DNA of 49,351 bases from Lachnospiraceae bacterium. GTDB lineage: Bacteria > Bacillota > Clostridia > Lachnospirales > Lachnospiraceae. This document shows positions 42,582-49,351 of the stretch, one piece after another; the stretch's first letter is position 1; every line of letters begins with the position of its first letter. The translations under genes were made by a program, and so were the position numbers. The notes beneath the pieces were generated by a model. The model saw nothing but the letters and a program-made list of their open reading frames with translations, ran no database searches and was not told the origin of the DNA. The stretch spans positions 1 through 49,351 of the forward strand of contig JAKSRT010000004.1 of NCBI GenBank assembly GCA_024403485.1. The letters are read 5' to 3'.

Positions 42582-44546
42582 TTATTTATCTTCCTTAGGC
42601 ATTTCCTGTCTGATTTCCTTGGTCTGAATTTCCTTCACGATTGAAGCCACAAAATCAGCCAAAGGCTTCTGACCTTCATTGCCTGCATATCTTGAAGATA
42701 CTGAAACAAGTCCGTCAGCCTCTTCCTGTTCACCTACTACTACCCAATAAGGAAGCTTGTCAAGGCGAGCTTCTCTAATCTTATATCCAATCTTTTCCGA
42801 ACGGTTATCAACAGTAGCATCAACACCGTTCTTTTTAAGTTCCGCACGTACCTTTTCAGCATACTCGCCGTATTTTTCGGAAATAGGTAATACTCTTACC
42901 TGTTCGGGGCAAAGCCATGTAGGGAACTTACCTGCATAATGCTCAATGAGCCAAGCGAGAGTTCTTTCATAACATCCCATGGAAGTTCTGTGAATAATCC
43001 AAGGGTTAACCTTCTCACCGTTTTCATTGATATAAGTCATACCAAACTTTTCTGCAGCTGCACAGTCAAGCTGAATTGTTACCATTGTATCTTCTTTGCC
43101 GTAAACATTCTTTGCCTGAATATCAATCTTAGGACCATAGAATGCAGCCTCACCATCAGCTTCTGTGAAAGGAATGTTATGCTTAATCATAACGTCTCTC
43201 AAATACTGCTGAGTTGAATTCCAATATTCTTCATCGCCAAGATATTTCTCAGTATTGTTTGGATCCCACTTTGAAAGTCTATAGGTTACATCACCTTCAA
43301 TGCCAAGTGTTGACATTACATGGTGGCAAAGGTCTACACATCTTGTAAGTTCTTCCTCGGCCTGTTCGGGAGTAAGAATAATATGTGCCTCCGTAATCGT
43401 AAACTGTCTTACTCTTGTAAGTCCATGCATTTCACCGGAATCTTCGTTTCTGAAAAGTGTTGATGTTTCTGCCATTCTGTAGGGAAGATCTCTGTATGAA
43501 TGCTGTTCGTTCATATATACATAATACTGGAAAGGACATGTCATAGGGCGAAGAGCCATTACTTCTTTTCCGTCTTCGGCATCCTTGTTAAGAATGAACA
43601 TACCATCCATATAATGATCCCAGTGACCTGATATCTTATAAAGATCCGACTTGGCCATTAAAGGTGTACGGGTACGAACATAGCCCCATTCATTATCTTC
43701 AAGATCCTCTATCCATCTTTGAAGCTTCATAATCATTTTGGTTCCCTTGGGAGTAAATAAAGGAAGTCCCTGTCCTATTACATCTGCTGTAAGGAAAAGA
43801 CCCATTTCGCGACCAAGCTTATTGTGATCTCTCATCTTGGCATCTTCAAGTTTCTGAAGATGCGCCTCAAGTTCTTCTTTTTTGTTAAATGCGGTTCCAT
43901 AGATTCTCTGAAGTCTGTCCCTGTTAGAATCGCCTCTCCAATAAGCCATTGAAGAGGAAATAAGCTTAAATGCCTTAATTCCCTTAGTACTCATGAGATG
44001 AGGGCCTGCACAAAGGTCAACGAAATCACCCTGATCATAGAAAGAAATTTCTGCGTCTTCAGGAAGATCGTTAATAAGCTCTACCTTGAAGGGCTCACCC
44101 TTTTCTTCCATAAACTTAACTGCTTCGGCTCTGGGAAGAGTGAATCTTTTAAGTTCCTTGCCCTCTTTAATAATTTTTTTCATTTCAGCCTCAAGAGCAT
44201 CCAAGTCTTCTCTTGAGAAAGGATCTGTTAAGAAGTCGTAGTAAAAGCCGTCTTCTACGCTGGGTCCGATTGTAATCTTTGCTTCGGGGCGAAGTCTTTT
44301 AACAGCTTCTGCCAAAACATGAGATGTTGTATGTCTGATTATAGGTAATGCAGCGGGGTCTGTAACGGTAATGATATTAAGGGCTACGTCCTTATCAATA
44401 ACTGTGCGAAGGTCTACCACCTTACCGTCTACTTCACCTGCAGCAGCTACTCTTGCAAGTCCTTCTGAAATGTCGAGTGCTATTTCATATACACTCTTTG
44501 ATTCTGCGTACTCTTTAAAAGAGCCGTCTTTCAAAGTAATTTTCAT
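42582..44546 (-). CDS. thrS: Threonyl-tRNA synthetase
   Basis: A 654-residue ThrRS with all parts: TGS domain (1-62), editing domain with HTTSHVLAEA, class II catalytic core with the zinc-binding Cys in MTCPFQYYVY and motif 2 FRNEDSGEMHGLTRVRQF, motif 3 HRTSMGCYER, and the C-terminal anticodon-binding domain (VRVLPISEKYGEYA). It charges tRNA-Thr and removes mischarged serine. GGAG lies 8 bases before the ATG. Expression is controlled by the T-box leader directly upstream. Confidence 0.98.
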   Translation of the reverse strand: MKITLKDGSFKEYAESKSVYEIALDISEGLARVAAAGEVDGKVVDLRTVIDKDVALNIITVTDPAALPIIRHTTSHVLAEAVKRLRPEAKITIGPSVEDGFYYDFLTDPFSREDLDALEAEMKKIIKEGKELKRFTLPRAEAVKFMEEKGEPFKVELINDLPEDAEISFYDQGDFVDLCAGPHLMSTKGIKAFKLISSSMAYWRGDSNRDRLQRIYGTAFNKKEELEAHLQKLEDAKMRDHNKLGREMGLFLTADVIGQGLPLFTPKGTKMIMKLQRWIEDLEDNEWGYVRTRTPLMAKSDLYKISGHWDHYMDGMFILNKDAEDGKEVMALRPMTCPFQYYVYMNEQHSYRDLPYRMAETSTLFRNEDSGEMHGLTRVRQFTITEAHIILTPEQAEEELTRCVDLCHHVMSTLGIEGDVTYRLSKWDPNNTEKYLGDEEYWNSTQQYLRDVMIKHNIPFTEADGEAAFYGPKIDIQAKNVYGKEDTMVTIQLDCAAAEKFGMTYINENGEKVNPWIIHRTSMGCYERTLAWLIEHYAGKFPTWLCPEQVRVLPISEKYGEYAEKVRAELKKNGVDATVDNRSEKIGYKIREARLDKLPYWVVVGEQEEADGLVSVSSRYAGNEGQKPLADFVASIVKEIQTKEIRQEMPKEDK

Positions 44547-44844
44547 TTTTCTTCTCCTCTCTTGAAAATAAAAAACCCTTATATGCCTTTCGACATATAA
44601 GGGTGCTTAATACACGGTTCCACCTTACTTTTATCTCAAAACCCTTAACGCGGGATACGATGTGAAATACTATAATTATGTCATATCATAAGTCGACAGC
44701 CGTAATCTGTTCCTTCACACTACTCAGGAATGGTACCTTGTGGCCATCAATAAGGGGCTTTCACCATATGTCCCTCTCTCTGAAAATCCGGTATCACAAG
44801 ACATGTTTCCGTCAAAGTATTTTGTAAGTAATATAAATTTACTT
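44547..44844 (-). promoter_or_regulatory. T-box riboswitch leader of thrS
   Basis: The roughly 300-base leader between the predicted RNA start and thrS holds a T-box sequence, AAGGTGGAACCGTGT (44612-44626, minus strand), then a terminator stem ACCCTTATATG/CATATAAGGGT (44575-44604) with TTTTT after it. The T-box would bind the free CCA end of uncharged tRNA-Thr and form the antiterminator. A likely specifier codon is ACC (threonine) at 44732-44734, followed by A, upstream of an AGTAGTG-type internal-loop sequence. The specifier choice is less certain than the T-box itself. Confidence 0.93.
44571..44604 (-). terminator. T-box attenuator terminator before thrS
   Basis: An 11-pair stem with an 8-base loop followed by a T-run on the minus strand, 25 bases before the thrS ATG and directly after the T-box sequence with which it competes. 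Confidence 0.9.
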
Positions 44845-44850
44845 AAAATG

Positions 44851-44878
44851 ATTATATTATTAAAATTTGTTTTGTCAA
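44851..44878 (-). promoter_or_regulatory. Consensus SigA promoter of thrS
   Basis: TTGACA (44873-44878), 16-base spacer, TATAAT (44851-44856): both hexamers are perfect. The -35 box overlaps the last bases of the upstream flippase gene. Confidence 0.88.
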
Positions 44879-46326
44879 GTTTTCTTAAATATCCCTTTTA
44901 TGTATGAAACAAAATAAAGAAAAGATGCATTCTTTGTAGCTGCCGAAACTCCTACATAAATCAGCAGACCCGACAATGCCTGCAAGGCAAATGTCACAAA
45001 CAGTGAAAGATTAAAGTGCGGAATCAGTAAAACCGGAATTCCCATCAAAAGACCGGCAAAAACATTTAGAAACACATCCCTGTACAGTTCCAAGAAACCA
45101 TATCCAATTGTTTTTTTACATACATAAGCAGTCATAATCTGTCCAAACAATGTAGATAGCAAAACCGCAAAAGAAACAACATTTATTCCAAAAGGCAATG
45201 TACACAATATTGCAATAATGCCAATTGCCCGTTTTATTATATTTGTCTTCATGACCAAGTCACTTTTGCCTACTGCTTTTATTACATTCTGGCTTGCCGT
45301 TTCAACAGCTATCAACGCATATGCCGCGCAAAAAATACGCAAAAAGAAAACACTGTCCAACCACTTACTGCCCAAAAGCAGTTCGATAAGAATCGGCGCT
45401 GAAAAGAACATTCCAAACAGAAGCGGAACCATAATGTAAGTAAGATACATTACAGATCTTTTCGTTATAGACTTTAAATTCTCTTTTTCGTCTTGCTCAT
45501 ATGACATGGTTGAAAACAGAACCGCATCGGCAGCACCGTTTACATTTTCAACCACTGTATTGGTCAAATCGTAACCTCTGTTAAAAAAAGCCAAATTTGC
45601 CGATGAAAATGCTCTACCGAAAACCAGCTGTTGAAAATACACACCACCAAGCTTGTCGACAAGATTCGATACCAATAGTTTCCAACCATATCCCAAAAGA
45701 CTTTTTAGCCTCTCAAAAGAGAAACAAAGTTTAGGGCGCCATTTTACGGTTACCCATAAGACAATTACATTAAGTGTTGCCTTAATTACCTGCTGGTAAA
45801 CTAAAGACCATACTCCGAATCCCTTTATAGCAAACAGTATCCCAATAATCGAAGACACAATTGTTCCGACCAAAGTAGCATAGAAAAAACGCTTAAACTG
45901 AAAATTTTTCGTTACATAGGCCATTTGAACCGTTTCGAATCCATACATGATGATTACTGTGCACTGAATTCGTATAACAGGAACCAAAATATCCTGCCTG
46001 TAAAATTTGGCTATCAGCGGCGAAGAAACAAACATAAGCAAATACAGCAATATACACATCGCCATATTAGCATAAAATACTGTAGAAAAATCCAAATCGT
46101 CGGAGTCCTTCTTCTGCACCAATGCGTTTCCAAGCCCACCATCTACTAAAATTCTGCATATCGCATTTATAGTAAGGGAAATGGCTACAATACCGTAAAG
46201 GTCCGGCGCCAAAATGCGTGCCAATACAACAGACACAATAAACAGAAGAATATTTGCACCGGAATGCTCAAGAAATCGCCATATAAAATTTACTACCGCT
46301 TTATTTTCTAAATCCTTGGATTCCAT
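44875..46326 (-). CDS. WzxC-type lipopolysaccharide/oligosaccharide flippase
   Basis: A 483-residue MOP-superfamily transporter with about twelve to fourteen hydrophobic spans. The N-terminal pattern VNFIWRFLEHSGANILLFIVSVVLAR followed by LAPDLYGIVAI and the GNALVQ segment, and NRGYDLTNTVVENVNGA in the middle, are typical of the WzxC/TuaB branch. It would flip lipid-linked sugar units. It differs from the Wzx at 23578-25113, which belongs to another branch. It sits 21 bases after a DUF6056-like gene and is last in the glmS-led unit; its 3' end overlaps the thrS promoter. Its ribosome binding site is weak (GTGAG). Confidence 0.88.
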   Translation of the reverse strand: MESKDLENKAVVNFIWRFLEHSGANILLFIVSVVLARILAPDLYGIVAISLTINAICRILVDGGLGNALVQKKDSDDLDFSTVFYANMAMCILLYLLMFVSSPLIAKFYRQDILVPVIRIQCTVIIMYGFETVQMAYVTKNFQFKRFFYATLVGTIVSSIIGILFAIKGFGVWSLVYQQVIKATLNVIVLWVTVKWRPKLCFSFERLKSLLGYGWKLLVSNLVDKLGGVYFQQLVFGRAFSSANLAFFNRGYDLTNTVVENVNGAADAVLFSTMSYEQDEKENLKSITKRSVMYLTYIMVPLLFGMFFSAPILIELLLGSKWLDSVFFLRIFCAAYALIAVETASQNVIKAVGKSDLVMKTNIIKRAIGIIAILCTLPFGINVVSFAVLLSTLFGQIMTAYVCKKTIGYGFLELYRDVFLNVFAGLLMGIPVLLIPHFNLSLFVTFALQALSGLLIYVGVSAATKNASFLYFVSYIKGIFKKT

Positions 46327-46347
46327 CTGTTACTCACACTTATTTAA

Positions 46348-47592
46348 CTATTTTATTATTCCCTTTAAAAAACCCATGTATTCGAGCAGCCAGAACATAC
46401 CTCTAAGCCAGGTAAACAGTGCCGCTATATTTATCCACCATTTTACTCCATATACTTCTTTTGAAAGTCTAAGCAATAAAGAAACGGAAATGATAATAAG
46501 AAATGCCATAGTTCCAAAACAAGCTCTATCGGGATAATGTGGTGAAAGAATCATCGCACCCCATGATACTACCGCCATAGCAAACAAAACCACAGTCCTT
46601 AAATCCATTTTCTTTTTTAATATGGGATAGTAAGCCACCGCAAGCAGCAAAGCAAATATCAATGCAGGATAAAGATAATCTACCCCTGCCCTGCCCTCAG
46701 CGTACACTCTGTTAACAAGCTTCCAAAGCAGTGATTTATCAGCTTCTGCCTGAGCGCCTCTGACAAAATTACCGGGAGCAAGTATACACATTAATGATCC
46801 CACCAGAGAAAGGATACTTCCGAGCATCATCCAAGGCTTTATTTTTTTACCCATTATTTTCAATGCTGCTATGACAAATACGGAAAAAAGCCAAACGGTA
46901 GGACCCATATTTTCATTGCTCCAGCCCGAAAGAACTGCCACCGGAACAATCCATACGGTTATTCCCTTAAGCGGTTTTATTTCTTTGTCCATTATCTCGT
47001 TTTTTGAGTTAACTTCGCTTAAATACCTCGGAAGTTCTCTTATGTACGCATAAACAAACAAAAGAATAAATACGGTTATATATAAGTAATTGGCACTTCC
47101 CGACTGCCAGTACATACTCATTAACCAGTTTGGATTAAGTCCATGAAGCATTCCTATAATAATCGCTACATAAAAAGCAGCGGTAGCGGTACTCTTACTT
47201 ACTTCTGCACCGCTTCCCAAATCAATATGTTTACTACCTTCAACGGAGATTTCTTCGATGATTGTTTCCTTAGAAATAATATAAATAATAATTGCCAGCA
47301 AACCGGTAAATACCACATTAAGAATATTATTGACGGCCTCGCCGCAAAGAATAGTTAACTGCAGAATGGTATGAGTCATACTCCTTCCACCCCAGTTAAG
47401 ATAGTGCCACACCTGGCTTTCCAATACATCGTCGAGAGTTTTTAATGGCTCACCGGTAGCCAAATTGGTAGAATACCAAAGGTCATCATTCATATATGGT
47501 GCCGCTTTATGTGCAAAGAAGACGATAACTACCGTAATGGCCAGCAACAAAAAAGAGGCAGTATTTTCAATAAAATGTTTTTTGTTCTTCAT
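46348..47592 (-). CDS. DUF6056-like polytopic membrane protein, GT-C-like
   Basis: A 414-residue protein with about ten hydrophobic spans. The first external loop has MNDDLWYST, then a later NWGGRSMTH segment, the hallmark pattern of the DUF6056 group, which resembles GT-C glycosyltransferases. I chose ATG 47592; the longer frame would run into glmS on the same strand, and the ribosome binding site is poor. A charged cytoplasmic loop lies near 125-150. It may transfer or modify a surface sugar. It is related in layout, though only distantly in sequence, to the tandem pair at 16709-19729. Confidence 0.75.
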   Translation of the reverse strand: MKNKKHFIENTASFLLLAITVVIVFFAHKAAPYMNDDLWYSTNLATGEPLKTLDDVLESQVWHYLNWGGRSMTHTILQLTILCGEAVNNILNVVFTGLLAIIIYIISKETIIEEISVEGSKHIDLGSGAEVSKSTATAAFYVAIIIGMLHGLNPNWLMSMYWQSGSANYLYITVFILLFVYAYIRELPRYLSEVNSKNEIMDKEIKPLKGITVWIVPVAVLSGWSNENMGPTVWLFSVFVIAALKIMGKKIKPWMMLGSILSLVGSLMCILAPGNFVRGAQAEADKSLLWKLVNRVYAEGRAGVDYLYPALIFALLLAVAYYPILKKKMDLRTVVLFAMAVVSWGAMILSPHYPDRACFGTMAFLIIISVSLLLRLSKEVYGVKWWINIAALFTWLRGMFWLLEYMGFLKGIIK

Positions 47593-47620
47593 ACTGAAAA
47601 TACTACCCCAAATTAAGTTT

Positions 47621-49351
47621 TTATTCAACCGTAACACTTTTTGCGAGGTTTCTTGGCTTATCAACGTCAAGTCCCTTTGCAACAGAAATATAATAACCCA
47701 TTAACTGAAGCGGAATCACCGCAAGACTTGCTGCAAAATGTTCATCGGTCTTTGGAATATAGTTTACAAACTGAGCCACATCTTCAAGTTCATAATTACC
47801 AAAGGTGGTAAGTCCCATAAGGTACGCACCGCGAGCCTTACATTCAACCATATTTGAAACCGTCTTTTCATAAAGCGTCTTCTGTGTCAGCACACCGATA
47901 ACAAGAAGATCCTTTTCGATCAAGCTTATAGTTCCGTGCTTAAGTTCGCCCGCTGCATAAGCTTCAGAATGAATATAGGAAATTTCCTTCATTTTAAGTG
48001 ATCCCTCTAAGCTGATTGCATAGTCAAGACCACGACCTATAAAGAACACATCCTTGGCACTCGAATACTTAGCTGCAAACCACTGAACTCTTTCCTTATC
48101 GTCAAGAACCTTTTCGATTTTTTCCGGAAGAGACTTGAGTTCTTCAACCAATGTCTTATAATACCCTTCTTCGATAGTGCCTCTGACTCTGCCAAGCTTC
48201 ATGGCAATGGCATATCCTGCTATAAGCTGAGCACTGTAAGCTTTTGTTGTTGCAACCGAAATTTCGGGCCCGGCAAGCGTGTAGAACACGCTGTCCGCCT
48301 CTCTTGCTATCGATGAACCTACAACATTAACAATAGCCATTGTCTTGATACCGTTTTCTTTAGCAAGTCTAAGAGCTGCCAAAGTATCAGCTGTTTCACC
48401 GGACTGGCTGATAACAACAACCAGACTGTTTTTAACAAAAATAGGATTTCTGTATCGGTATTCGCTGGCCAGGTCTACATTAACCGGAACTCTTGCAAGA
48501 TCCTCTATTACATAGCGTACTGCCATTCCCACATGGTATGCGGAACCGCAGGCAACAATATCTATTCTTTCAAGATTTCTGATTTCTTCGTCGGAGAGAT
48601 CAAGACCCTCAATTTGGATTTCTCCGTCTTTAATAACCGAAGCCACTGTATCGCCGACAACCTTAGGCTGTTCATGAATCTCTTTCATCATAAAATGCTC
48701 GTAACCGCCCTTTTCAGCAGTTTCGGCATCCCACTCAATTTCAACCAGGTCTTTCTTTATTTCATCACCGTTAAGATCGTAGAAATTTACTTCTCCGGGA
48801 GCCAGTCTTGCAATTTCAAGGTTACCGATATAGTAAACACTTCTTGCATACTTAAGAATAGCAGGAACGTCTGAAGCCACATAAGTTTCCCCGTCTGCTA
48901 TACCGATAATCATGGGAGAATCTTTTCTTGCTACCCATATTTCACCGGGATAATCCTTAAACATTACTGCAAGGGCATAAGAACCTCTTATACGCACCAT
49001 GGTTTTATTGAGTGCATCAATCGGTCCCAGCTTATATTTGTTGTAATAATAATCCACAAGCTTAACCGCAACCTCGGTATCGGTCTGTGAATAAAATGTA
49101 TAATCATGTCTCATGAGCTTTTCTTTAAGCTCAACATAGTTTTCGATAATACCGTTATGAACACCAACAACATTTGATGCCATAGTTCCGTCAGCATCCT
49201 CACCCGAAATATGGGGATGTGCATTTATTTCCGAGGGTTCCCCATGAGTGGCCCATCTGGTATGTCCTATACCGCAATTACCTGTTACGGCATTTCCTCC
49301 ATCTGTTTTCTCGGAGAGAATTTTGAGTCTACCTTTTGCTTTAACAACGCT
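47621..49351 (-). CDS. glmS: Glutamine-fructose-6-phosphate aminotransferase, N-terminus cut by window edge
   Basis: The open frame continues to the right edge, giving 576 residues; about 35 residues with the N-terminal nucleophile cysteine are outside. The visible part starts in the glutaminase domain (GIGHTRWATHGEPSEINAHPH, then VHNGIIENY), followed by two SIS isomerase domains with SQSGETADT, the ELKHGTISLIE segment and the family C-terminus KSVTVE. It makes glucosamine 6-phosphate, the precursor of UDP-GlcNAc for cell wall and for every HexNAc sugar in the glycan loci. It appears to head a unit with the DUF6056-like and flippase genes (28-base gap). Any glmS ribozyme or promoter would lie outside the window. 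Confidence 0.96.
   Translation of the reverse strand, partial: SVVKAKGRLKILSEKTDGGNAVTGNCGIGHTRWATHGEPSEINAHPHISGEDADGTMASNVVGVHNGIIENYVELKEKLMRHDYTFYSQTDTEVAVKLVDYYYNKYKLGPIDALNKTMVRIRGSYALAVMFKDYPGEIWVARKDSPMIIGIADGETYVASDVPAILKYARSVYYIGNLEIARLAPGEVNFYDLNGDEIKKDLVEIEWDAETAEKGGYEHFMMKEIHEQPKVVGDTVASVIKDGEIQIEGLDLSDEEIRNLERIDIVACGSAYHVGMAVRYVIEDLARVPVNVDLASEYRYRNPIFVKNSLVVVISQSGETADTLAALRLAKENGIKTMAIVNVVGSSIAREADSVFYTLAGPEISVATTKAYSAQLIAGYAIAMKLGRVRGTIEEGYYKTLVEELKSLPEKIEKVLDDKERVQWFAAKYSSAKDVFFIGRGLDYAISLEGSLKMKEISYIHSEAYAAGELKHGTISLIEKDLLVIGVLTQKTLYEKTVSNMVECKARGAYLMGLTTFGNYELEDVAQFVNYIPKTDEHFAASLAVIPLQLMGYYISVAKGLDVDKPRNLAKSVTVE

Noticed and set aside
1-49351. CRISPR arrays, tRNA or rRNA genes, IS elements, attachment sites
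   Set aside because: No regularly spaced repeats, clover-leaf-like tRNA segments, transposase or integrase motifs were seen on either strand.

Overview
The window looks like part of the chromosome of a low-GC, Gram-positive anaerobe of the Clostridia, probably a Lachnospiraceae-type bacterium (inference). Supporting signs are AGGAGG-like ribosome binding sites, a T-box leader on thrS, a Gram-positive-type LexA box, a Y-polymerase/YolD pair, and glycan genes of the kind common in that family. No rRNA, tRNA, CRISPR array, IS element or phage gene was seen.

Left 30.8 kb (1-30806, all minus strand): one tightly packed surface-glycan operon of about 25 genes. It is read from a PglF/CapD-type UDP-sugar 4,6-dehydratase at its head to a NodU/TobZ-type carbamoyltransferase cut by the left edge. 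Gaps are mostly 3-50 bases, the largest is 86, and there are two overlaps. In order of transcription: 4,6-dehydratase, small PglC-like phosphoglycosyl transferase, sugar reductase/epimerase, two glycosyltransferases, Wzx-type flippase, a 929-residue protein joining a Wzy-like polymerase to a WbaP-like phosphoglycosyl transferase, an Alg14/Alg13-type split glycosyltransferase, two tandem paralogous GT-C-like membrane proteins, a second Wzy-like protein, two more glycosyltransferases, an ABC-type lipid-oligosaccharide flippase, a NeuC/NeuA/NeuB nonulosonic (sialic-like) acid cassette, a UDP-HexNAc dehydrogenase, an unknown GT-like protein, a broken pyruvate-aldolase-like gene, a HAD phosphatase, a second CMP-sugar synthetase, an SGNH hydrolase and the carbamoyltransferase. 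The operon encodes building-block synthesis, lipid-linked assembly, export, polymerisation and decoration. No oligosaccharyltransferase, Wzz/tyrosine kinase pair or dedicated regulator is visible.

Middle (31 to 42.5 kb): housekeeping and small accessory units. These are galE, a cytosolic-type polysaccharide deacetylase, rsmI (plus strand), a type-2 argC, a Y-family DNA polymerase with a YolD-like partner under a probable LexA operator, a zinc-ribbon/DUF4190-like membrane protein, an Lgt paralogue lacking the usual histidine, a DegT-family sugar aminotransferase with a GtrB-like glycosyltransferase, and an NhaC-type antiporter.

Right end (42.6 to 49.35 kb, minus strand): thrS behind a T-box leader. 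Upstream of it lies a second small surface-glycan unit: glmS (cut by the right edge), a DUF6056/GT-C-like membrane protein and a WzxC-type flippase.

Points most worth a second look: the polymerase-phosphoglycosyl transferase fusion; the aldolase/HAD/CMP-transferase trio, which suggests an alternative route to an ulosonic acid but whose aldolase has lost its metal-binding motif; the divergent NeuB; the tandem GT-C pair; and a LexA box inside the coding start of the Y-polymerase, whose promoter predicts a leaderless mRNA.
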